From: QHCA01 sp038237645
GTDB lineage: Bacteria > Actinomycetota > Actinomycetes > Mycobacteriales > QHCA01
DNA length: 64,000 nt
Direction of reading: 5' to 3'
Assembly (NCBI GenBank): GCA_038237645.1
Contig: JBBRYN010000005.1
Span: 1 to 64,000, forward strand
Numbering within the stretch: the stretch's first letter is position 1; each line of letters opens with the position of its first letter. Below, in pieces: positions 42,698 to 51,824 of this stretch. A program made the translations under genes and the position numbers. The notes below the pieces were generated by a model, which was not told the DNA's origin, did no database searches, and saw only the letters and a list, made by a program, of their open reading frames with translations.

Positions 42698-43654
42698 ATG
42701 CTGAGCGTCGTCGTGCCGATGTACGACGAGGAAGCCGTCCTCCCGCACACGCTGCCTCGGATGCGCGCCGCCCTCGACGCGTTGGGCTGCAGCTACGAGC
42801 TCGTCTGCGTCGACGACGGAAGCTCGGACGGCACGGCCACATTGCTGCGCGCCGCCCGCGCCGGCTGGCCGCAGTTGCGCCTGGTCCGGCTGCGGGTCAA
42901 TGCCGGCCACCAGGCCGCACTGACCGCCGGCCTCGACGCCGCGATCGGCGACCATGTGGTCACCATCGACGCCGACCTGCAGGACCCGCCCGAGCTGATC
43001 GGGGCGATGCTGGCGCGGGCCGTCGAGGAGGGCGTCGACGTCGTCTATGCCGTACGCGCGGACCGCTCGGCCGACAGCACGTTCAAGCGCGTCACTGCCG
43101 ACCTGTATTACCGCCTGGCCCGCCGGGTCGCCGGGTCGCAGACGCCGGCGCACGCGGGAGACTTCCGGCTGATGAGCCGGGCCGCGGTCGACGCGCTGCG
43201 GAGCCTGCCCGAGCGCCATCGGGTCTATCGCCTCCTCATCCCCTGGCTCGGCTTCCCCAGCGCAACCGTGACCTACGCCCGCTCGGCGCGCGCGGCCGGC
43301 ACCACCAAGTACCCCCTGTCGAAGATGGTGCGCCTCGCGGCAGACAGCATCACCTCGTTCACCGCCGCGCCGTTGCGGCTCGCCACCTGGCTGGGAGCAG
43401 GCGGATTCGTGCTCTGCCTGCTTATTGGCAGCGCCTCGGTGATCGCCTACTTCGCCGGTGCGACCGTGCCGGGCTGGGCATCCCTGACGGTCGCAGTGAT
43501 GTTCATCGGGGCGGTCCAGTTGCTCTGCCTGGGATTGCTCGGTGAATACGTCGCCAGGCTGTTCGCCGAGATGCAGCGCCGGCCGCTGTACTTCGTCGCC
43601 GAGGACACCGCCTCCCCTGCCCGCTCGGCACTGCGGGACCTGCCGACGGCCTAG
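42698..43654 (+). CDS. Family 2 glycosyltransferase with C-terminal membrane helices (GtrB/DPM-like)
   Basis: 318 aa. LSVVVPMYDEEAVLPHTLPR and CVDDGSSDGTATLLR form the nucleotide-sugar site, ITIDADLQDPPELI (here VTIDADLQDPPELIGAM) the DxD motif, and RAAGTTKYPLSKMVRLAADSITSF the region seen in GtrB/dolichol-phosphate mannose synthase-like enzymes. Two C-terminal transmembrane helices (about 230-253, 262-285). Such enzymes load a sugar onto polyprenyl phosphate. GAGG nine bases before the ATG is a usable ribosome site. Confidence 0.92.
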   Translation: MLSVVVPMYDEEAVLPHTLPRMRAALDALGCSYELVCVDDGSSDGTATLLRAARAGWPQLRLVRLRVNAGHQAALTAGLDAAIGDHVVTIDADLQDPPELIGAMLARAVEEGVDVVYAVRADRSADSTFKRVTADLYYRLARRVAGSQTPAHAGDFRLMSRAAVDALRSLPERHRVYRLLIPWLGFPSATVTYARSARAAGTTKYPLSKMVRLAADSITSFTAAPLRLATWLGAGGFVLCLLIGSASVIAYFAGATVPGWASLTVAVMFIGAVQLLCLGLLGEYVARLFAEMQRRPLYFVAEDTASPARSALRDLPTA

Positions 43655-43667
43655 TCGAGCGAGCATC

Positions 43668-43691
43668 GAGCGCAGCGAGGAGCGCAGCGAG
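43668..43691. repeat. 12-bp tandem repeat after the glycosyltransferase
   Basis: GAGCGCAGCGAG occurs twice back to back. The bases ACGGCCTAG at the end of the glycosyltransferase gene are also repeated just after it (43695-43703), so a short duplication flanks the tandem unit. No gene lies here. Confidence 0.6.
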
Positions 43692-43736
43692 ATAACGGCC
43701 TAGTGACCCTTGGTCGCTATGGCGTCACTCAGTCGG

Positions 43737-46724
43737 TCAGGGCGCGGCCACGCCGTAGACCTCCAGCTCCCGGCTGTCGACGAAGCTGCACCCGGAGAAC
43801 GGGCCGGGGCAGGTGCCTACCTGCAGCGCCTGGCTGTCCTGCATGGTGTAGCGCAGGTATTGCACTCCCGCCGTGGACCCGGCGGCCAGGGACGGCAGGC
43901 TGAAGTGGCCACGATCAGCCGGCGTGAACGTCCCGCCGGCCGCCGGTGTCCACGTCGTGCCGTCGGTCGACGTCTCGAGGGTGTAAGGGCCGGTCGAGGC
44001 ACTGCCTCCGTCGCCGCAGGTGTTGCTCGGGTCGATGGCGACCTGGGCGATGTTGACCGCGACCGGCAGCTTGACGACCAGGAACTTGGCCGTCACGGTG
44101 GAGCCGGTCAGGATCCGGTCGGTGCTCCAGCCCTGACCCTGCGACTGGTCGATCATCCGATCCGCGCCGCAGCCGGCGCCGGCGTACTCGTCGCCGTTGG
44201 TGTCCGTCACCGAGGCACCGCCGGCGAGGGCGGCCCAGTCGCGGCGCAAATTCCAGTCCAGGGTGTTGACCCGGCTGGCGATAGAGACGGTCTGCACCTG
44301 GCGGTCGAAGCCGGCGCCACCGGCCGACACCTTGGGATAGGTGCCGGGCAGGATGTCGTCGATCGTGTACTTCCCGGCCGCGTCAGTCGTCGCCGTGTAG
44401 GCATTGAGGCCGGAGGCGTGCCCGCCGAAGACCACCACTGCCTGGGAGATCCCCGCATGTGAGCTGTCGTCGACGACTGTCCCGGTCAGCGAACCCCGCG
44501 GTGTGCCGGGTGCGGGGGGCAGGCTGAAGTCCTCCACGGGTGCGGTGTCGTCACCATCGACGGCGGCGGCGAAGAAGCCCATGCCGCGGTGCGCGAATAC
44601 CCTCCACAGCTTGGTCCGGGCAGCCCCACCGTTGACGGCCGCGTCGGCCTGCACGATGGCGTTGCGCATGTCGAGGAAGGACGGGTTGGCCACGGACAGC
44701 TCCATCGCCCGGGTCACCAGTGACTCCGCGAGCTTGGAACCCAGGGCGGCGCGCAGGTCCCACAGCGTCTCGCCCCAGATCTCGCCGTCGGCGTGCACCT
44801 CGGGCTGGCCGATCACCTGGCCGAAGTCGCCGTAGGTGTAGCCACCCGGCCCTGCCGCTGCCGATCCCGGGCACCTGGCCGACGTGGTGCCCACCGGGCA
44901 GTCGAGCGGCTGGGTGCGCAACAGGTCGGCGCCGTGGGCGACATAGTCACCCACCCGGACCTCGCCCGGAGCGGCCGTGTCGGTCTGGAAGCCTGAATTC
45001 GTCAGGAAGTCCATCGCATACCAGTCACTCCACGCCTCACCCATCGATCCCGCCTGCACGTTGCCCAGGGTGGACACACCGCTCGCGTCGACGACGAGGC
45101 GGTTGGACAGGCCGTGGGTGTATTCGTGGTAGACGATGCTGGCGTCGTCGCCGCCGTTGGCCTGCAGGAACGGATCGGCGGAGTTGGCGGGGCTGTGGAA
45201 CAGGTACATCTGCATCGTGGGCGGGGTGCCGTCCGGCGGGGTCGACATGTTGGCGTTGTCGACGTGACTGCTGTCCGGCAACCCGCCGGCGGTGTCGGCA
45301 CCGTCGTCGGGCTGGGTGTCGACGGCGTCACCGTCGACCGCCTCGAAGTTGCCGGACACCCGGGTGAAACCGATGGGGGCAGCCTTGAGGTGATCGTGGA
45401 ACTTGCTCACGTAGTAGAAGACCTGCACCGCGTTCTGCCGGCGGTCGGCCGTCCAGGAGTTCGCGACGGATGGGTTCCACGAGCACTGGTACCGCGCCGA
45501 GCAGAAGGGGCCACCGACGCTGCTGTTGACGTTGACGAAGGGGAACCTGAAGCTGTCGGGGCCGGGCGGGACCTCTTCGGCTGCCTGCGCCACGTTGTCG
45601 TCGTTGACGTCGGAGAAGACGTGCGCTGTGTTGCCGGCCAGCCGCGGCGAGTCGGCCGGCAGCCACCCTGAGGCGGTGAGGTTCACAACCTTGGCCGTGC
45701 CGCCCTTCGGGGCGCCGGGGTAGTTTTCCCACACCGAGCCCGTCGCCGGTCCAGCGGCAGGCTTTGCGGCCGGCTCGGGGGCGGCGTCCGCGACGAGACG
45801 GTGGCGATAGAGCACCCGCCCGGTCGTGGCGTCGACGACATGCAGCACCAGTTGGCCGCCGGCCGGGGTGGTGAGCGTCTGCCACGCCACGCGAGGACCG
45901 GCCACCGACTGGAAGACCACCAGGCCGGCCCGGTCGCCGTTGCCGAACCGGGTCGAGCGGGCTGCCCCGGTGGCCGGTGATGACTTGGCCGCGACAGGCC
46001 GGCCGAAGACGTCGCCGGCGGCGGCGGTCCGGGCGGCAACGGCGTCAAGCTTGGTGGCAGTGCTCGCAGTGTGAAGACCGCTTAACGGCGAGCCCTGCAC
46101 GTTGACGAGTCGGCCGTCCTTGGTCACCGCGGCCTTCAGCCCGTTGCCGAACACGGGCACGTTGCCGGCGTACTGCACCCAGCTCAGGTGATGAACGCCG
46201 GCCACGTCGACGTAGTCCCTGCGCAGCCGCAGGGTGGCCAGGTCGGCGGAGTTGAGCCCGAACACGTCGGGGTTTCCGCGGATGTAGCCGGTGACTACAG
46301 CCGACGGCGCGGACCTGCTCGGCCCGGTGAGGAAACCGTCCAGCCGGGAAACCGTCCGTGGGGTGGCGGTGAGGGGGTCGATCGCGATGACGCCCTGGAC
46401 ACCCAGGGCGGTGCGCAGGGCCTTGAGACCTGGCCGTGCCGCTGCCGCCTGCTGCGCCGCCCGCACCCGCAAGACCTGCCGGCTCGAGGCGTCCGCGCGG
46501 GAGTCGTAGAAGGGGGCCTTATCGCCAGTCGCCTGGCCACCGGTTGCGTGGGTGCCTGCCGGGGCAGGGCCGGCATTCGCGCCCTGCGGCCGGACCGCCG
46601 CAGCCGAGCCGGTGGCCGGCATGGCAAGCGCGATCACGGCGCCGCCGGCGAGGGCGATGACGGCCGTGCGTCGGGACGTGAGCAACCTCCGACGGTGTCG
46701 CAACGTCGAGCGGTCGATGACCAT
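43737..46724 (-). CDS. Secreted M36 (fungalysin-type) metalloprotease with accessory domains
   Basis: 995 aa. Residues 1-42 form a signal peptide. A propeptide with FTP-like segments spans roughly 80-320. The M36 catalytic domain (about 330-730) carries VYHEYTHGLSNRL, with HExxH at 533-537 and a downstream GSMGEAWSDWYAMDFL glutamate. Next comes a carboxypeptidase-regulatory-like domain (GSLTGTVVDDSSHAGISQAV, about 745-825), then a discoidin-like C-terminal domain with QYLRYTMQDSQALQVG. Likely a secreted protease with adhesion domains. AGAGG nine bases before the ATG is the ribosome site. Confidence 0.9.
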   Translation of the reverse strand: MVIDRSTLRHRRRLLTSRRTAVIALAGGAVIALAMPATGSAAAVRPQGANAGPAPAGTHATGGQATGDKAPFYDSRADASSRQVLRVRAAQQAAAARPGLKALRTALGVQGVIAIDPLTATPRTVSRLDGFLTGPSRSAPSAVVTGYIRGNPDVFGLNSADLATLRLRRDYVDVAGVHHLSWVQYAGNVPVFGNGLKAAVTKDGRLVNVQGSPLSGLHTASTATKLDAVAARTAAAGDVFGRPVAAKSSPATGAARSTRFGNGDRAGLVVFQSVAGPRVAWQTLTTPAGGQLVLHVVDATTGRVLYRHRLVADAAPEPAAKPAAGPATGSVWENYPGAPKGGTAKVVNLTASGWLPADSPRLAGNTAHVFSDVNDDNVAQAAEEVPPGPDSFRFPFVNVNSSVGGPFCSARYQCSWNPSVANSWTADRRQNAVQVFYYVSKFHDHLKAAPIGFTRVSGNFEAVDGDAVDTQPDDGADTAGGLPDSSHVDNANMSTPPDGTPPTMQMYLFHSPANSADPFLQANGGDDASIVYHEYTHGLSNRLVVDASGVSTLGNVQAGSMGEAWSDWYAMDFLTNSGFQTDTAAPGEVRVGDYVAHGADLLRTQPLDCPVGTTSARCPGSAAAGPGGYTYGDFGQVIGQPEVHADGEIWGETLWDLRAALGSKLAESLVTRAMELSVANPSFLDMRNAIVQADAAVNGGAARTKLWRVFAHRGMGFFAAAVDGDDTAPVEDFSLPPAPGTPRGSLTGTVVDDSSHAGISQAVVVFGGHASGLNAYTATTDAAGKYTIDDILPGTYPKVSAGGAGFDRQVQTVSIASRVNTLDWNLRRDWAALAGGASVTDTNGDEYAGAGCGADRMIDQSQGQGWSTDRILTGSTVTAKFLVVKLPVAVNIAQVAIDPSNTCGDGGSASTGPYTLETSTDGTTWTPAAGGTFTPADRGHFSLPSLAAGSTAGVQYLRYTMQDSQALQVGTCPGPFSGCSFVDSRELEVYGVAAP

Positions 46725-46849
46725 GCGTTACCTCTCGTGCACCGATAAGCGTCTATCCCGGTGGAAACCTTGGGGCAGTCTGTCGAGGTGGCCGTGGATA
46801 AGCAAGCGACGCTGCGCGGGCGCGCGACCCCCAGTGTCACCACCCGGCG

Positions 46850-49360
46850 TCACCGCCCGGCGACGTCGCAAGCGGCGCCGCGCAGCGCCCGGACAAGATC
46901 TGCCCGCCGCTCGAGCAGGTTGCGGCGCAGTCCCGGCGCCAGGTCTGTCAGGGCGAGCAGCCGGTCGCAGCTCGCGACGGTCGACTGCTCGACGAGCAGG
47001 GTGGGGAACAGCAGGTGGGACAGCGCGCGGGCGGTCTGCGCCGTTCGCTCCCGCCACACCCGTGGCAGCTCCGCGAAGTAGCGGTCCGCGTACGGTCGCC
47101 CGACGACCAGCTGCTCACGGTGCCAGAAGCCGCTCGCCGTGGCGTACAGCAGGTGGTTGGACAGCCGGTCGGAGTCGAGCAGCGCAGCCCAGGCTGCGGC
47201 CTTGGCCGCCGCGGAGGGCAGGCTCGCGCGGGCGGCGGCGGCCCGCTCGGCCCCGGCCGATGTCGCGTCGCGATCGTTCTCGGCGGCGATCCCGCCCGCG
47301 CCGACCACTCCCAGCACGGCCAGCCGGGAGACGATCGGCCAGCGCAGATCCGCGTCCACCGTGAGCCCGGAGGGGATTCCCGTACCAGCCAGCCACCCAC
47401 GTACTGCTGCCACGTCGCCGGCATCGGACACCGAGCCGGCATAAGCCCGCGCGAAGGCCAACTGCAGATCGCCTCCCGGCTCGGCCGCGGCCATGAGGTC
47501 GCGGCAGCGGCGGGCCAGGGCAAGCAGCCGATCGTCGCGACGGGCCGGGTCGCCGAAGAGGTCGATCACCTGCCGCGCCTGGCCGAGAACCCCTTTCACA
47601 AGCGTGACGTCGGACTCCACCCCGACGCCGTCGACGACCAGCCGCAGGTAGTCACCGGGTGCCAGCTCGGCGTCCCGGGTCATGTCCCAGGCTGCGGTCC
47701 AGAGCAGGGCGCGGGGCAGCGAGTCGTCGAGGCGGGTGATCGCGCCGTCGAGCAGCGCGCGCCTGGAGGCCTCGTCGAGGCGCACCTTGGCCCAGGTGAG
47801 GTCGTCGTGGTTGACCAGTAGGAGTTCGGCTGCGGGAGCACCCCGCAGGCTGGGCACGTCGGTCCGCGAGCCCGTCACGTCCAGCTCGATGCGGTCGCGT
47901 AGCACCAGCCTGTTCCCTTCCCGGTCGTAAAGCCCGACCGCCACCCGGTGCGAGCGCAGCGCCGGGTGCTCCGCGGGAGCGCTCTGCTCGACGGCGACGT
48001 CGGCGTAGCGGCCGTCCTGGTCGAGGGTGACAGCGCCTCGCAGGGTGTTGACGCCGGCGGTCTGCAGCCACTGCGCCGACCAATCGGCCAGGTCGCGGCC
48101 GCTGGTCCGCTGCAGGGCAGCCAGCAGGTCGGTCAGACTGCAGTTGCCGTGCGCGTGCTCGGCGAAGTACGCCCTGACGCCGGCGACGAAGGCGTCGAAG
48201 CCCACCCAGGCGACCAGTTGCTTGAGCACCGAGGCACCCTTGGCGTAGGAGATCCCGTCGAAGTTCAGCAACGCCGAGTCGGTGTCGAGGACCACCATCG
48301 ACACCGGGTGGGTGGTGGGCTGCTGGTCGGCGAGGTAGCCGGGCGGTTTCTCCCGGCCCGCGAACTCCGTCCAGGCACTCGCGAAGCGGGTGGCCTCGGC
48401 CAGCGTGAGGTAGCCCATGTAGGTGGCGAAGGACTCGTTGAGCCAGATGTCGTCCCACCACCGCAGGGTCACCAGGTCGCCGAACCACATGTGCGCCATC
48501 TCGTGCGCCAGCACCATTGCCCGCTCCGAGCGCGCGGCGTCCGGCACCTTGGAGCGGAACAGGTACTCGTCCCGGAAGGCGACACAGCCCGCGTTCTCCA
48601 TCGCTCCGGCGTTGAACTCCGGCACGAACACCTGGTCATAGGTCGGGCCGAAGGCATAAGGGACGGCGAACGTACGGTGGTAGTAGTCGAAGCACTGCCG
48701 GGTCACCTCGAACAGTTCGTCGGCATCCAGGTGCTCCACCAGGGAACGTCGACAGTGCAGCCCGAGCTTGATGTCACCGTGCCGGGCGGTCTCGGAGTGA
48801 TACGGCCCGGCCACGACGGCCATGAAGTAGGTGGCCAGCGGCTGGGTCGTGGAGAACTCCCAGCGTCCGGCTGCCGTCTGCCGGCCGGCGCCGTTGGACA
48901 GCACGGTCCAGCCGTCCGGCGCAGTCACCCGGAGGGTGAGCGGCGCCTTGAGGTCCGGCTGGTCGAAGCAGGCGAAGACCCGCTGCGCGTCGTAGAGGAA
49001 CGTCTGGCTGTAGGTGTAGACCTCGCCGTCGACCGGGTCGGTGAACCGGTGCAGCCCCTCGCCCAGGTGGGAGTAGGCACAGTCGGCCTGCACGGTCAGC
49101 GTGTTGTCAGCCGCGAGGCCGGTCAGGCGGATCCGTGAAGCTTCTGTCGTCACCGTACAGCCGTTGAGGGTTGCCGAGTGCACCGACGGCGCGATGAGCT
49201 CGGCGAAAGTGCCGGCACCGGGCACCGCGCAGGTGAACTGCACCTCCGATCGGGAACCGAACACCTCCGGGCCGCAGGTCAGGTCGAGGTCGACGGCATA
49301 GGACCGTACGCTGAGCAGCCGCTGGCGCTCCATCGCCTCCGACCGAGTCAGGCTGGTCAC
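46850..49360 (-). CDS. pepN: Aminopeptidase N (M1 family)
   Basis: Cytoplasmic zinc aminopeptidase. 836 aa. GAMEN at 252-256, HEMAH at 286-290 with the third zinc ligand Glu309 in WWDDIWLNESFATY. The C-terminal ERAP1-like helical domain is full length. GTG at 49360 overlaps the proA stop (GTGA); longer frames run into proA. In actinobacteria nadD usually lies closer to proA, so pepN and the next genes are additions. Confidence 0.95.
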   Translation of the reverse strand: MTSLTRSEAMERQRLLSVRSYAVDLDLTCGPEVFGSRSEVQFTCAVPGAGTFAELIAPSVHSATLNGCTVTTEASRIRLTGLAADNTLTVQADCAYSHLGEGLHRFTDPVDGEVYTYSQTFLYDAQRVFACFDQPDLKAPLTLRVTAPDGWTVLSNGAGRQTAAGRWEFSTTQPLATYFMAVVAGPYHSETARHGDIKLGLHCRRSLVEHLDADELFEVTRQCFDYYHRTFAVPYAFGPTYDQVFVPEFNAGAMENAGCVAFRDEYLFRSKVPDAARSERAMVLAHEMAHMWFGDLVTLRWWDDIWLNESFATYMGYLTLAEATRFASAWTEFAGREKPPGYLADQQPTTHPVSMVVLDTDSALLNFDGISYAKGASVLKQLVAWVGFDAFVAGVRAYFAEHAHGNCSLTDLLAALQRTSGRDLADWSAQWLQTAGVNTLRGAVTLDQDGRYADVAVEQSAPAEHPALRSHRVAVGLYDREGNRLVLRDRIELDVTGSRTDVPSLRGAPAAELLLVNHDDLTWAKVRLDEASRRALLDGAITRLDDSLPRALLWTAAWDMTRDAELAPGDYLRLVVDGVGVESDVTLVKGVLGQARQVIDLFGDPARRDDRLLALARRCRDLMAAAEPGGDLQLAFARAYAGSVSDAGDVAAVRGWLAGTGIPSGLTVDADLRWPIVSRLAVLGVVGAGGIAAENDRDATSAGAERAAAARASLPSAAAKAAAWAALLDSDRLSNHLLYATASGFWHREQLVVGRPYADRYFAELPRVWRERTAQTARALSHLLFPTLLVEQSTVASCDRLLALTDLAPGLRRNLLERRADLVRALRGAACDVAGR

Positions 49361-50610
49361 GCCCGCACCTGCCCCTCGCCCACGACCACCCACTTGGTGC
49401 TGGTCAGCGCCCGCAGGCCCATCGGACCGCGGACGTGCAGCTTCTGGGTGGAGATCCCGATCTCGGCGCCGAAGCCGAACTCCCCGCCGTCGACGAACCG
49501 GGTGGACGCGTTGACCAGCACGGCGGCGCTGTCGACCAGGGCCACGAAGCGGCGCGCCGACGGCTGTGACGTCGTGACGATCGCCTCGCTGTGGCCGGTG
49601 CCCCAGCGCCGGATGTGCGCGATGGCTTCGTCGAGGGAGTCGACGACCCGCAAGGCCAGATCCAGGGAAAGGTATTCCCGGCCCCAGTCGTCGTCAGTTG
49701 CCGCGACGACCCGGCCGTCATAGCTGCCGACCTCGGCGTCGCCGTGCACCGTGACCCCCGCCTCGTGCAGCCCGGCCAGCATCTGCGGCAGGAAGTCCGG
49801 TGCCGCGTCGCGGTGCACGAGCAGCGTCTCCACCGCGTTGCACACGCTGGGCCGCTGCGTCTTGGCATTGAGCACGATCGCCTCCGCGGCGGCGAGGTCG
49901 GCCGTGGCGTCGACGTAGACGTGACAGTTGCCGACCCCGGTCTCGATGACCGGCACCAGGGAGTTCGCCACGACGTGCGAGATGAGCCCGGCGCCGCCGC
50001 GCGGGATGATGACGTCCACCAGCCCCCGGGCCCGCATCAGGTGCGTGACCGAGTCCCGTTCAGTGCCCGGCACCTGCGCGACGGAGTCGGCGGGCAGACC
50101 GGCCTTGACCGCGGCCTCGGCGAGCAGGCCGACGAGCACGGTGTTGGTGTCGTGCGCCGAGGCCGACCCGCGCAGCAGCACCGCGTTGCCGCTCTTGAGG
50201 CTCAGGCCCGCGGCATCGACGGTGACGTTCGGCCGGGCCTCATAGACCATCGCCACCACGCCGAGCGGCACCCGGACCTGACGCACCTCCAGGCCGTTCG
50301 GCAGGGTGTGGCCGAGGACCACCTCGCCGACCGGGTCGGGTAGCGCCGCGATGTCGCGCAGCCCTTGCGCCATCGCCGCGACTCGCGCCTCGTCGAGCGT
50401 CAGCCGATCGAGCAGCGCCGGGGACATGCCCTGCTCGCGGCCACGCTCGACGTCGCCCCGATTGGCGGCCAGGATCGCGGGAGTGTCGGTGTCCAGCGTG
50501 GCGGCCATCGCGTCCAGCGCAGCATCCTTCGCCAGCCGGGGCAGCGGCGCGAGCCCGACGGCCGCCTGCCGCGCGCGGACCGCCGCTTCCCGAACGGTCT
50601 CCTCACTCAT
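49357..50610 (-). CDS. proA: Gamma-glutamyl phosphate reductase
   Basis: Second step of proline synthesis. 417 aa aldehyde-dehydrogenase fold. RVPLGVVAMVYEARPNVTVDA, ALMRGSASAHDTN-like SGNAVLLRGSASAHDTN, VIIPRGGAGLISHVV, and the catalytic cysteine in TQRPSVCNAVETLLVH. The ATG at 50610 has AAGGGG seven bases upstream and is favoured over a GTG at 50616. It follows proB by 104 bp. Confidence 0.96.
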   Translation of the reverse strand: MSEETVREAAVRARQAAVGLAPLPRLAKDAALDAMAATLDTDTPAILAANRGDVERGREQGMSPALLDRLTLDEARVAAMAQGLRDIAALPDPVGEVVLGHTLPNGLEVRQVRVPLGVVAMVYEARPNVTVDAAGLSLKSGNAVLLRGSASAHDTNTVLVGLLAEAAVKAGLPADSVAQVPGTERDSVTHLMRARGLVDVIIPRGGAGLISHVVANSLVPVIETGVGNCHVYVDATADLAAAEAIVLNAKTQRPSVCNAVETLLVHRDAAPDFLPQMLAGLHEAGVTVHGDAEVGSYDGRVVAATDDDWGREYLSLDLALRVVDSLDEAIAHIRRWGTGHSEAIVTTSQPSARRFVALVDSAAVLVNASTRFVDGGEFGFGAEIGISTQKLHVRGPMGLRALTSTKWVVVGEGQVRA

Positions 50611-50714
50611 CCGCACACCCCTTCACCGACGTCAGCGGCCCACCCGAGGTCCGCCGGGAAATCGTCGCACGGCATGGACTCGGGGCCGTCGCATCGCACG
50701 AGAGGGCGCCCGGA

Positions 50715-51824
50715 TCACGGCAGCAGCACGAGGTCGTCGCGGTGGACCAGCTCACGCTGCTGGTCGGGCCCGAGTTCGCGGGTGGACCGGCCGAGCATGG
50801 CGGGCAGCTCACCGGCGTCGTACGACACCAGCCCACGGGCTACCGCCAGCCCATCCGGCCCGACGAGCTCCACCGGATCGCCGGCGGCGAAATCACCCTC
50901 CACGCTCGTGACGCCGGCGGCGAGTAGCGAGGCCCGGCGCTGCACGACGGCGCGCAGGGCCCCGGCGTCGAGCACCAACCGGCCGTTCGGGGTGGACGCG
51001 TGCGCCAGCCACAACAGCCGGGAGGTTGTCCGGCGGCCGGTCGGCGCGAAGTACGTGCCGACCGGATCGCCGGCCAGCGCCTGACCTACGGCACCGGCCT
51101 GCGCGAGTACGACCGGGATCCCCGCCCGGGTGGCCACCCGGGCCGCGTCCACTTTGGAGGCCATGCCGCCGCTGCCGATTGCGGCAGCACCCGGCCGGCC
51201 CGGGCCGATGTCGGGGAGGTCGGATTCGCCGCCGACCATCGCGATGAGCCGGGCATCCGGGCGGGCCGGGTCGGCGTCGTAGAGCCCGTCGACGTCGGAG
51301 AGCAGGACGAGGACGTCGGCGTGCACCAGATGAGCGACCAGGGCGGCCAACCGGTCGTTGTCACCGAACCTGATCTCCTCGGTGGCCACCGCGTCGTTCT
51401 CGTTCACCACGGGCACCACCCGCAACTGCAGCAGTCGTTCGAGAGCGCGGCGGGCATTGCGGTAATGCGCCCGGCGTACGACGTCCTCGGCGGTCAGGAG
51501 CACCTGCGCGACCGTGGTGCCGTACCTCGCAAAGCTGGCGGCGTAGGCCTCCACCAGCCGGCTCTGCCCGACGCTGGCCGCAGCCTGCAACGTTGCCAGG
51601 TCACGTGGCCGGCGGGCGATGCCGAGCGGCGCCAGCCCGGCCGCGATGGCCCCGGAGGAGACGACCACCACGTCGCAGCCGTTGCCGTGCCGGCCGGCCA
51701 CGCCGTCGACCAGCGAGTCGACCCGGGTCGGCTCCAGCCCGCCGCTGGCGCTGGCCAACGACGACGAGCCGACCTTCACCACCACACGACGGGCCTGTGC
51801 GATGTCGGGACGGTGCACCGTCAC
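50715..51824 (-). CDS. proB: Glutamate 5-kinase
   Basis: First committed step of proline synthesis. 369 aa. RRVVVKVGSSSLASASGGLE, VVVSSGAIAAGL, VVPVVNENDAVATEEIRFGDNDRLAALVA and IGSGGMASKVDAARVATRAG are the kinase motifs, and a C-terminal PUA domain (about 280-369) follows. GTG at 51824 overlaps the obgE stop (GTGA). Confidence 0.96.
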   Translation of the reverse strand: MTVHRPDIAQARRVVVKVGSSSLASASGGLEPTRVDSLVDGVAGRHGNGCDVVVVSSGAIAAGLAPLGIARRPRDLATLQAAASVGQSRLVEAYAASFARYGTTVAQVLLTAEDVVRRAHYRNARRALERLLQLRVVPVVNENDAVATEEIRFGDNDRLAALVAHLVHADVLVLLSDVDGLYDADPARPDARLIAMVGGESDLPDIGPGRPGAAAIGSGGMASKVDAARVATRAGIPVVLAQAGAVGQALAGDPVGTYFAPTGRRTTSRLLWLAHASTPNGRLVLDAGALRAVVQRRASLLAAGVTSVEGDFAAGDPVELVGPDGLAVARGLVSYDAGELPAMLGRSTRELGPDQQRELVHRDDLVLLP

